Positions 45,341 through 57,300 of a DNA stretch of 64,000 nt are shown piece by piece. Numbering within the stretch: position 1 is the first letter of the stretch; the number at the start of each line of letters is the position of its first letter. The DNA is from Symsagittifera roscoffensis (lineage: Eukaryota; Xenacoelomorpha; Acoela; Convolutidae): NCBI RefSeq assembly GCF_963678635.1, contig NC_087062.1:14867789-14931788 (forward strand), given 5' to 3'. The notes beneath the pieces are model-generated. The model was not told the DNA's origin. It saw nothing but the letters and a program-made list of their open reading frames with translations, and did not search any database. The position numbers were made by a program, and so were the translations under genes.

Positions 45341-48300
45341 CTAAAATAATAAGCTTATTTCGTTATAGATCATTTGAAAACTTTTGGAATGAGAAAGTAT
45401 TAGTAACCTTCTATAAATTTTTCATAACGGTACTTTGATATCATTGAATCTAAAAACAAATTCCATGCAAAAACAAAAAATCTATATCATGAAAACATTT
45501 GCTTATTACAGCGCACTCCCATTCCTGTGGGTTTTAAAAAGCATAGCCGTTTTTTGAAAAAAATTGTTGAAAACTTTTTCGAACTTTTTTTGGGTCGAAC
45601 AATGAAATTTTCCGAGATATCCGAAATTAACATAAGGACCAGGGGCAACTCTAGGATTTTGTCAAGAGGGGGCGGATTTTCAAAAAAAAAAATTGAAGTT
45701 TTTGTCGACCTCTTTTTTCGGCAAATTTTTGAAAACTAGGCAAATTTTTTCATAAAATGTTCCTCACATTTATATGGGGAGCGTCCGTCCCTGCATTCCC
45801 TAAATCCGCCTAAGATAAGGTCCTTATTTTAACAGGCTGAAAAAAACAGGCTAAAAATGACAAGTATTTGACCAAAAAAGTGCGTGTTTTTGACGCGCGC
45901 TCCCCTCTCAAGTTTAGTTAAATTGAGGGGGAAAACTTTTTTATTGCATTCCAAAACATTTTGAGCATTTTTGATGTTGGTAAGCCAAAAATAAACTAAA
46001 TTTATATCAAAGTGGGGACGTTTGGAAAAATTTGCTAACCAGAGTTGAGAATGTAAGCTTATTAGGGAAGGAAACCATTTTTGTAGGCAAACATACCTCT
46101 GATGCCAAATGATTTTGGCAGTTGATGTTGTTGTTCTCAATTTGTCGTATGTTCTGGTGTATTCAGTGAAGTCGCCAACCTCCACATAAACTCTCTCGGC
46201 TGAACAAAAAAAAGATTTTTCAGTTTTTTCTTCAGAAACCTAAAGGTAACCCCCCGTCGTATTCGTTTAAACTATCCAAAAAAGCTATAAAGAAATTGAT
46301 AATGGACGTGAGTTGAGCATTGTCACCGTTTTGAGAAAACAGGAGTAGCAAAACATTGCTAAATAATCAATTGCAATCAAGAATTAAAAAGAAAGCTCAT
46401 TTGAATATCAGAGCGAGTCGCTCTATAGTCGAGGGGCGAAGGAAACTTGGGCGGCACTCAGCGTTGTATTTGTAGCTGTTCATTTAGCATGATTGCAATG
46501 AACATGCTTGGTTTCGAACCTTATATATCACGGGTGCAAAGAAATTAGGCGGCATTGTCGGGTGTTAGTAGGATTGGTGCTCAGGGCGGATTTAGGGGGG
46601 GGTCAGGGGGTGTGGGCGGACGCATCTCTCCTTTCAGGGATTCGACCCCCTGCCGATCCCCCCTTTGTACTATTTTGATATATCCATTTTTGGCGACGGA
46701 CCCCAAAAACGTTCTAAAAGCGCCTTCGGCGCCAATATATGCTAGTTTTGAGGGGGTAGCGCTCGCCTTTTTTGGCCTGTTTTTTTTCAAAAATTTTTTG
46801 GCCCTTCAACTTTTTTTGGCATGTTTTTGGCCTCTTTTTTTGGCCTGTTTTTTTTTCAAAATTTTGCCAGCGGCGTAGAAAATTTGGGCAAAAAAGGGAC
46901 AAAACAGTGCTTTAGGAGAGCTCGAAAATCAATTTGGTCGACCTAAAAAAAAGTCGACGCTTCACTAAATCCGATAATGACAATATTTTGAAAATAATAG
47001 TCGGGTTGTACATAGTGTCATGATGCATGCAGCGTTGATGAGCGTTCTTAATCAACATCCGAAAAGTATGCTTCTTAGTTCAAATGATTATTGGATGCTT
47101 CGTTTTGTGTTTCAAAGGTGGGTTTTACTCGAATCAGATTCTTGTCGACAAATGATGTGAAGTTCCATTGTTGGTGTTAGCTTGCTGCTTGTTATGTAGT
47201 TGATTGTAGGTATCCTCGAAGGAAGAAAAAAATTGTGGCTTTTTCCATGTCCTCCTTAGTGATCGAACGTTTAGCTTTTTTGAAAACTTCGATGATGAGT
47301 AAAACCTGGGCACTGACGCAATCAATTTGATAGCAGTCTGGAAATTGAGAGAAATCGGTCAGTGGAGTGGTCGAGGTATTTCTGTTGTAATGTTACTTTA
47401 TTCTGAGATAACAACAAAATCCAAAATCAAAAAATTACAAAATCCGATGCTACTAGCCAGACCGTATATCCATCTTTCAGTTCAATTCGCATGATGCGCT
47501 GCCTTTTGGATTCTTTTCATCAAGTGTAAATTTCCATGTGCAACTTTTCGAAGCGTTCATATCTCACTGGCGCAGTAAAAATTATATATTACTAGTAATC
47601 CAAATATAACAGGTAATGCAAACAGGTAAAACAGGCGGGCTCCGCAGTTCTGTCTGTCCAATGGTGTTTGCAATGTGGCTCCATTCGTATTTCATCCTTA
47701 GTGACCTATTGCATTTCATCAGGGTGGCATTTAATGTCAGTCTTGAGATGCTTGATTGGTTCAATGCGGCTTGCCTTGTTTTCCAAAAAGGCTAGTCATA
47801 CAATTTTCATATACGGAAAAATGCTAATCATACACTTTTCATGCAATTCCATGCGTACAGAAAATTGCAGGAAAGATCTATGATTAGTTTTCCATAAAGC
47901 AAAAATAATGATTTTTTACATTCTAATTTCTTCTGGTTTGTTCGTAACCGAACGCAAATGACATAACCCTTGGTTACTCAAACGTAGTACCAAAGGTATA
48001 GCCATCTTGCATCAAGAATGCATTGGAAAAAGTTTGAAATGTCTGTACTTCTGCCTCACACAAATAACTTACCGAAAGTAACTAACTTTTGAAATTTGGC
48101 AAAAATTTTCAAAGATGATTATTTCTAAAATTTGAGTTTTTAAATTACCAGACATTGATCAAGGGATACAAAAACATGTCATACAACAGAAAGAGGAATT
48201 TTAAGCGTTTTTGAAAAAACTTATGAAGAGAAAAGGAAAAAATCCAATATAAGTATATCCAGGACTACGTTATACACACAAAAAATTGATTTTTTGCATG

Positions 48301-51300
48301 CAAATTTTTTTCAAAAAATGTTTGTTTGAGCGCGAAAATCAATTTGCGATCGAAAAAACCCAGAAAATATCAGGGACATATTCAAAAATACTTCATACTT
48401 CGTCGTCATCAAAAAAATGCAAGTCATTCATTTTCCATATATGGAAATTGTATTGTTAGCAATTTTTTTTGACAAAAAGTTTTTGTTTTTTGTTTTTTAC
48501 GATACACCGAATTTTATGCCAAAACAAGAGAAATGTTTTTTTTTGAAAATTCGACGACACCATTTTAGCAAAATGTTTGAAATTTGTATGATAAGTATTT
48601 TTCATAGACTCAGTTTATGGAATTGTATGATTAGCATCTTTGGTCTATGGAGGTCAGCCCGGGTTACCAATAGTAAACACACTTGTGTTTCCTGGTTTAT
48701 CTGTAGTCCTAAAGCAAAAGTAGCCATGGAGTCTTTTTACGCGTCGAACAAAACAAGGCATTGCATGTTAGTAAATGACAAATAGAGGCTCAACATGTGG
48801 GTTAGTCTCACATGAGGAACTAGATAGCATTGATTGATCCATTTGTAGTTTTGTGGATCGAAATCAACAGGAACTACTTCGTACCAGGCCAAGTCGAACT
48901 TCAAGAACTTTCAGTTTAATGGAGAACCGTGCTAGGATGCCCAGTGGGTCAAATACCTGGCAAATGTAAAAAGCATTGTTGAAAGCGTCGCCGTAACAGT
49001 TGAAATATTTGACTTGGTTTTTGGTTGCATCAAGTAATTAGCCTCAGTTTTGTCCTAGTTAACGCTCAACGCCAATTACCGGATCCACTGAACAATCAGA
49101 AGAGTTTTCGCCTCCAGCTCCTCAGTAGATGCCATCACTGGAGTTAAAAATGAACTTAATCGAAATGAATCCCCTCTGTTCAAATGCAAATTTTAGCGCA
49201 GACGAGTCCTTTGCTTCATTTTTTGCCCCGAAAGAAGGAATTCGAGTATTCAAGTAGAAACTGTCAAGAAATAGTTGAGCGATGTTGGGCTTGGTTACCC
49301 AGTGGTCGGCAGCTGTTCGATGAAAAGTAAAGATGACTAAGGGCTATGATGGCAAGCCAGTATTTTTCACCGAAGACATTTTGCTGCTGCTTCGCCATGA
49401 TGCCTATTTGCAGTAAAATGCCCTCGGTGTCTACTGAAACGTCGATAACTTTTTCCTGGAAGCGTAGTATAAGATAAAACAATTGTTCGGTAGCTCTGGT
49501 CCAGTTTTAAGGACAGAAGATCAAAGAGAATTTTTTATATGTCGAGGCATCGTTGGCTACCCTACGGATTTTACCAAGCTTTTTTGGGCTATTAAAAGGG
49601 CAATGCGAAAGATACCAAATTAAATCAATTGTGGATTTTTAAAAGTCATCTAGCTGTGTGCAGCCAGGGGGTTTGCGTAAGAGTTGGGTAGTTTCTGGAT
49701 CCTTTTTAAACCGTCCGTGAAGTCACCGTAATCGGGTTTTAACTACAAGGTAATTGGGTTGTTTGACCTCGGTTTTTCATAGTATGTTTTTGATGTCATG
49801 AGATCCATTAAATTCAATGCTTTGCTTCCGTCTTATTGTCGTTTTTTTTTGAGATTGAAGCAACTTTTTTGTCGCCGTCTTTGCTTCTATTGTCATTTTT
49901 TTTGGGATTGAAGCAATTTTCTTGATCCCTTCAGCCTGATCCCTTCACTTCCTTTCACTTTCCATCTTTTCGACAACAATTTTGCGTCTTTTTCCTCAGT
50001 TGTGTCAATGAAGTTAGTAATTTAGAATTTGACTCTGTAACTTTATTTTAAATTGCCAGTTAGATCAGAATCATTTTCTATATTGTTCATTTTCTATATT
50101 GTTGTGGAAACGATTTCTATATTGTTTTCACCTGTGATTGGTTTTTCATGTCATGAAAAGACCCAATTTGATCTTATGAAGATATCCATTTTTGCTTGAG
50201 CGACTTACCGTTTGATTCAAAACTTTTGAAAATTTTGGTCAGTCTTGCAAAAATCTATATAGGAGCATCTTTGAGGTCAAAATACTCGTACGCGATTTCC
50301 TTGTCAGTTTTTCCTGAATATTTCAAAAAAAAATTTTTCGGAATGTCTATAAAAAAATTTGTCTGCGGTGCAGAAAATTCGGTTAAAATAGAGCCTTTAT
50401 AGTAATATGGATGAGCTCGAAAAATCAATTTGAACGACCAGGAAAAAGGTAAACAAAACTTTCAACTATTTTGAAAATCAATCCTACGAGAAAATTTGAT
50501 TCTGTTTTCATTTATAGCACCGTCTCTTTCTCCTAGATGTTATCAGCCAATAATTGACAGTTTTATGACTGAAGACGATATAATTTTTGTGGTAAAAGAT
50601 GATTGAGTCTCTAAGCCTATCTAGGGGCAAATATCTAAAGTTGAGATTGCTTAATGTTCAGCTTTTTCGACGGAAACTAAGTGTGATATGCGTTGCGATA
50701 TCAAATTGAAAACAAGTTGGAATTCAATACTGTATTCTGAATATTGAATTTAGATTTTCTCTTTTCTTTGTTTTCTTATGTACTGAGAGATAGATCATTG
50801 TTAAGTACTCTGATCTCTCACTTAGTCTCAGTGTCATCACTTATGTATGACCTTGAGCGTACCATAAAATAATGATTTAACACCAGAGGTTGGCTGTACA
50901 TACGTATAATAAATACTGCTACTGCAGTAGCGGTATGACACACCCCCCTCGGTGAAAGAAATAAATTATACAACATCAGTAGGATAATTTATTTAAAAGA
51001 GTTCAATTTACTCAGTTCTGAAGAAAGTCTTTTAGATGGATTATGTAAATTTCAATTTTCCTCCAGCTCAATTTCCCAACTCGGGTTCCAATCTACTCCT
51101 TCATCTAAAGTAGCATATCCGAATTTTCGCATAAATAAATGTCTTTCGAGTCGTCGCACTTTTGACTCCAAGGGTCTGTCGTCCCGATCTTTGAAATCTC
51201 TCAGTTGGTTTCTGTATTCTTTAAGTGCCTCCTTTAAAAGACCTCTTCCTGTAAGAATTTCGGATATTTCTTTGATTGAATGTTTTATCGGATCTCCGAA

Positions 51301-54300
51301 TCGTTTGGGTTCTTTGTTCTTTGTTTGTCTAGAACTTCGTCGAACACCTGACTCTTCCGCACTTGATTCGTCCGAGAATCCTTGTGGTGGTTCGAAGTTT
51401 GTATCCAATTCTGAGCCTTTTTGAGGATTTTCTCTAAGTTCATCCGCAACTCGCTGCACCCCTCTTTTTAACAGTTGGTCCGCGTACTTCTCCCAGTCAG
51501 ACGGTGCCAAATTTCTATTGTGAAACGTCTCCACTATATCTTCCAAAGGGGTGTGCGCGTCAATGCCCTTCAGTTTCGGACGCTGTTTGATTTTCGGCGT
51601 AGAGCTCGACTGGATTTTGGTATCTGCCCTGACCGAATCCGGCTTAGATATTGCTTGCTCTTGTTCCGAGTTGACTGCAGTCGCAGTTTGGTTTGCGTTG
51701 GTTCCCTGTTGTTGCTTGCTTCGGCTTTTCTTCTCTTTTCCGCTCTTTTCCGGCTTATTCGTGTTTGTTTCCTCTGCTGATTTTGGTCCCGCCAGGTTTG
51801 GTTTAGCTCTTTTTATTGCAAGATTCAGTCCTCCCCCGGCTTCTGTGTCCTTAGAAGTGACTATTGTTTGGCTCTTCTGAAAGCGCTCTGTTGGGTTCAT
51901 TTCATTTGCAATTTCCATTTCTCCTTGGAGTTCATCCTCCGATTCCAGTTCCTCTAGTAGTTCTGGAGAACTGATTCGCTTGAACTTTCTTGTAGGTTCC
52001 GACGATGGACTTTTACTTGTGCTTCTCTGTTTTTCTTGAGTAAGTACGGTTTTTGATTGAGCTATGTCCGATTTTCTATAGATCGAACCGGCCGATGTCT
52101 TAATTGTTGATTCCGTTTCTGAAGCTATTTTCCCCTTTAGTGGTCTGGTTAGGGCTTGTCCGCTTTTCCTTAGAGGGTCCTTTCTAAGTATTGTCTTGGG
52201 TGGTGACTTGCATTGGTTTTCTACTTTATCTTCCACGAATCCTTTTTCCCAAGAGTAAATCATTTCTTTTCGAAGATCGGGATTGAGTTGACCTGTCTCG
52301 TCCACTAATTTCCTGATGTCATTTTTAGCTGCATCCCTTCTTTCGTAGTTCCATCGGGCATTTGCCTCCAACAATTCCTTTAGGGCTTTGGCTCTTTCTT
52401 TGTCTCTGTCCGATGTTATCTGCTGCTTGTGCAGTGGGCTTGTATCCCTGCTCAGTTGTCCCTTGCGCACTATCTTGAGATTCTCTCTCGACTGATCAAT
52501 CCTCCGTTTCATTTGAGACGCAGTCAGTGCTGAGCGTTCCAAGTGTTGTTTGTCTAAAGAATCAGAATTATTTAAAAACCTATCCCTCACAATTTTAAAT
52601 TCTGTTTTTGGTAGTCTGCCGAAATGTGCTTGGAACGGGGATACTTGAATTGTTTTCTGCTTGTTCCATCGTAAATCTCGCATTATAATACTGAGACATA
52701 ATTTGATTGATTTATTATTTTCATCGAGCATCATCACTCCCAGTCTTCTTTTTATTGTTTGAATTGTACGTTCAACCAACCCACAACCTCTGTGATCCCC
52801 CACCGGACAGAATTTTTGTTCGATATTAAGTTCCGAACAAAATTTTTTTAGAGTTTTTCCCTTAAATCCTGAAAATTGGTCCGATCGAATTGATTCAGGG
52901 ACTCCATGTGTGTCGATATATGATCTCAAGAATTTTACTGTGCTCTTTCCACTTGTGGATTTTGTAACCTTCACTGATGGAAATTTTGAGAATCGATCAA
53001 TAGCTACTAAAAGATAGATTTTTTTTCCTTTCTGATTTTCTATAGGCCCCGCGTAGTCTAGTTGTACCTCCTGTCCCGGCTGCGTGAGCAGTGGTAGTGG
53101 TTTTGACGAATTTTTCGAAATAAGGTATTTAACATTCTTACCATATCTGGTACAACTACGGCACTCCTCTGCCAAATTCACGATGTCCTTATTCATGTGT
53201 GGCCACCACAGATATTGCGCTGCTCCCAACATCGCTTCCTGTCCTGGGTGTCCCCGATGTATTCGTTTGAGGACAGCTTGTCGTAGTTGGACTGGTACCG
53301 CTAGCCGATTATTGACTAAGATGCAATCGTCCTGAACTGCCATCTGCGACCACAACGGATTTGTATAGGGTCCCATCAATTCGAATCCTTGTTTGTCCCC
53401 TCTCTCTACCACTCTCCTGAGGCGGTCCATCCACGTGTCTTCTGTGGTCAGTTCTGCTAATAAATTTTTGTCGAACAGTTTTGCGAGGTTGTCCAGAGTC
53501 TCTACTTGTTGCTGCTTTTGCAGTCTTAATTTTCCTAGACCCTTTGGCGGTTGAATTGAGCATACTTCCTCCTCACTCTCCGCCTCTTCTGTGGTTGTAA
53601 GGTCGACTTCTAATACATTCACCTCACTGAGTTTTCGTTCTGTCGATGCGATCGGTTTTGACGATGTTGGACTTGATTCGTCTTCCACATTGTCCCTGAC
53701 TTCTTGAGTATCGGCCACCAGTTCTCGATTTTCCTGAACATTGTTTTCTCCGCCTATTAGCTGCCAGAATGAGAGCAGTCTTTGGTCCGCTATTCGTTGT
53801 TGTTCCGGTTCCAGTGACCATTTTACTCGTTGTGCTTGACGTGTTTCGCTGTCTGAGCTGTCCCTATTTTTTCTGCCTCCTCGTATAATTTTTCTCGTAC
53901 GTTGTACTGTCTCTGTGATCTCCTCCTCTCCCGAGAGTTCGTTATTGGTGGAAAATGATCGGTTCCACTTTGGGTCCATTAGGCTTTCTTCACGCTCCTC
54001 GTTCCGCCAATCTTGTGGTGGGCTGGACCACCAGTCGTATGTTCTGTTTGCATTTTCTGACATCTCGATTCTTGAGTCTGTTTTTTCTATTTTTTTCGGT
54101 ACTGGTAGTTTTTTCGTTTTGCAATTATTTAAGACTGACTGTTTGCTGGGTTGATTTGACAAAAGAGTGATTTGATTCTGTTGAACTGTTGAACTGTTGT
54201 GTTCAGCTGTTTTTGCAGTCGTGGAAACTGTTTTCTCTCGTTCCGGTCGAGCTTTGTTCGGTTTTGACCGTTTTGGTTGCTATAGCAACCATTACTTGAT

Positions 54301-57300
54301 GACTGTTTCCTAACATTCCTTCTAGAACATTCTAGAACGTTTTCGTTCCGGTTGAGCGACCTTGAATCTTTAAGCCTACTGCTCCAGCAGTCGAACGCTT
54401 CATGAAAAGAGTTTATTGTTGCTACTACAAACTTTTCGTCTAATTCTGATTCGGGCCAGGGATCATTGAAAGGATCACGCGATAAATAATCAACTATGCC
54501 CATGTCCCTCCCCGGAATGTGAACTATGTTGAACTGATACGGCAGTAACCGGTCAACCCACCGGGTTAGGCGTGATTGGTAGGTCTTGTTCGATTGATTA
54601 ACATCCAGTGCTGTTGTAAGCGCTTTATGGTCAGTTGCGATGGTAAATGGTTTCCCCAGAAGGTAGTGTTTATATCTATCTACTGCCCAAACAACTGCCA
54701 ATAATTCCAACTCATTTGTTGAATATTTTTTTTCTTGCGCATTTAAGTATCGGGATGCGAACGAAATTGGGACCCACAACCCTTCATCATTTTGTTGTTC
54801 TAAAGTGGACCCTAGTCCATCATGGCTAGCATCGCATTTAACTCGTGTATCACGATTTGCATCGTAATAATGTACTTTCGTAATATTCGCCACAGCTCCT
54901 TTTATAGCATTAAATGCTTCTGTGTGAACATCCCCCCACTCGAATTTTTTCACCGGTAGTTTCATGTTTTTTAACTTTTTCTTTTGATTTTCTTCTTTAA
55001 GAAGTGGTCTTAATTTTTCTGTCAGACTTGCAACGTTAGGTATAAATTTAGCTAAATGATTTATACTTCCTAGAAATGACCTTAGTTGTTTTAGGGATTT
55101 GGGCGGGTTCAAGTTTACTACCGCTTCCGTTTTAGTGATCTTCGGTCTAACCCCTTCTTCTGAGAGATGATGACCCAACCAATTCACTTCTTGTTTGAAA
55201 AATTCACATTTTGATAGTTTCAGTGCCAAGTTTTCCGCATCCAATTTCTTTAATACTGCTTCTACTAGATTGGCATGTTCGATTTCACTTCCCTTTGACA
55301 CAATAAGTATGTCATCCAGAAAACAGAACGTGTTTTTAGCGTGATTGATGGTTCTATCCATAGCCTTTTGAAATTCAGCTGGCATATCTGCTAGTCCGTA
55401 GAATCCTGTCAAGAATCTGTAACTTCCGGTTGCTTTTCCGCCCACAATGTTAAAGTTGCATTGCCTAGCTGTATCCGCAGCTAATTTTAGTTGACTGTAC
55501 GCATATTTCAAATCTAACACCGAAAAATATAGCGTACCCTTTTTGTTTTCAGTTACAATCTGGCTTACCCCATCAATAGGTTCATCTACATTTGGCATTT
55601 GGTATTTGTTTTTGAACAATTGTCTATTGATTGGTTTCGCGTCCATTGCCAATTTTATTGAGTCGTCCTTCTTTACTGTTATCACAATCGGGGCGATAAA
55701 GCAATCACTTGTACACTTATCAAGTTTTGTTATATGACCTTCTGTCAATAACTTCTCGATTTCTTTTTCGACTTTATTTTGTATATGAATTGGGATTCTT
55801 CTCCCCTTTTCTTGTATCGGACATAGTGGGTATTTGAATTTTGAACTGACGATGTGGTTTTTAGAAATGCCTTGCCTTTCGAATAAGTTCTTAAATTTAT
55901 TTAAAAAAATTTCTTTCCAACCTTCCGACTGCTCGCACATGAGCACGTCAAACCTGGTGAGTTCTTTTGGCGCTGTTCTTTGTGTAGTCACTATTCCCAC
56001 TTGTCCTTGCAAGTCTAATCCCATGATGCATCTAGTTTTTCGCTCTGATACCAGAAAGGTTGCGCCCTTAACTTCCCAGCCCGCTGACCTCAGATTGGTT
56101 TTTAGGGCTCCCAGGATACTGATCGGTTGTTTGTTGTAGTCCACAAATTTTGTTTGTAAGTTCAATTTGTCAGACGGTATGAATCTCACTTTGTTTGATT
56201 TTTCCATGATTTCTTTCGTCGTTGCCCAGTTAAGAAATGAAACAGGACTACCAGTATCCACTGTTAGCTGAATAATCTGGTTATCTATTCGTACCATAGC
56301 CTTTAGTGACTTTACGCGGTTCAATGTTGGATCTCGAATAGAGTCTATTTTCTGAACTCTAACCACTTTTCCGTTTGTTTCTTTTCTCATCTCATTTATT
56401 CGATCTTTCACATATTTTGAAACTCGTTCATTTTCCGGTTGTTGAGTTTGTATCAACATGACTTCAAATTCACTACAGGACCCAACACCTTCACTGATCT
56501 GGTCGCATTCCACTATCGACTCTTCCGAATCTTCCGCAACTTCACTTACTTGTTGTGATCTGCACATTTTAGCGAAATGATTTGGTTTACCACAGTTTTT
56601 ACAGTCCTTTCCCATCGCTGGACAATTTTTTAGGTGTCCTTGTTCAAACGTCCTTCCACATCTATTACATGGTTTTGTTTTCGTGTTTTGATTTTTGTTA
56701 TTATTCTCTCTATTTCTGTCTGTTATTATTTTCTCTTCTATTTGGAGTTTTGGTTTTCCCCCCCAAATTTCGAACTGCCATTACAGGTTCCTGTTTTATT
56801 CTTACACCCGATGTGTAATTGCTACTTGATCCTCCTGCCGCCGCAGCATTAGTCTTTTGAAATGCCATTGTGGTTAACTTGCTATGTTCGAATTTTATAG
56901 CCCTTTTTAGAACTTCCTCTGGATCCAGGGTTTCGAATGTCAACGTGTCCTGTAATGTCATGTTCTTCATCTTCGAGATGAACAAGTCTCGCACTATTTC
57001 ATTTTCCAATGTTCCTAGTTCTGATCGGGCTGCTTGAGCAGTTAACGCTGCGTGGAATGATTCCAGAGATTCTCCAGGTTCTTGCATTCTCGTAAATAAC
57101 TTGTATCTCTCGTATGTTACACATTTCACTTTTTGAAACGAGACTTCTGCCAACTCTGTTACTTCTCTGAACGTCATTTTCGATATTTCTGCGTGCGGAT
57201 TCTTTTGTAGGAATCTTTTCTTTCCCTCAGTGCCCAAAGATAGAAATAGTCGTGACACCAGTTTCTTTTGTACTTCGTTGTAGAAGACATTGTGTCCGAC

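Noticed and set aside
46555-46878. 107-aa plus-strand ORF and overlapping minus-strand ORFs
   Set aside because: Low-complexity Gly, Phe and Leu runs arising from a G-rich repeat and T-rich DNA inside the protease intron; no motif and both strands open.
51191-51880. Plus-strand ORFs of 77-109 aa, some with hydrophobic stretches
   Set aside because: They lie opposite the integrase extension and are antisense by-products of its codon use.
55834-56139. Plus-strand 101-aa ORF
   Set aside because: Antisense to the protease region of the intact element, with no family resemblance.
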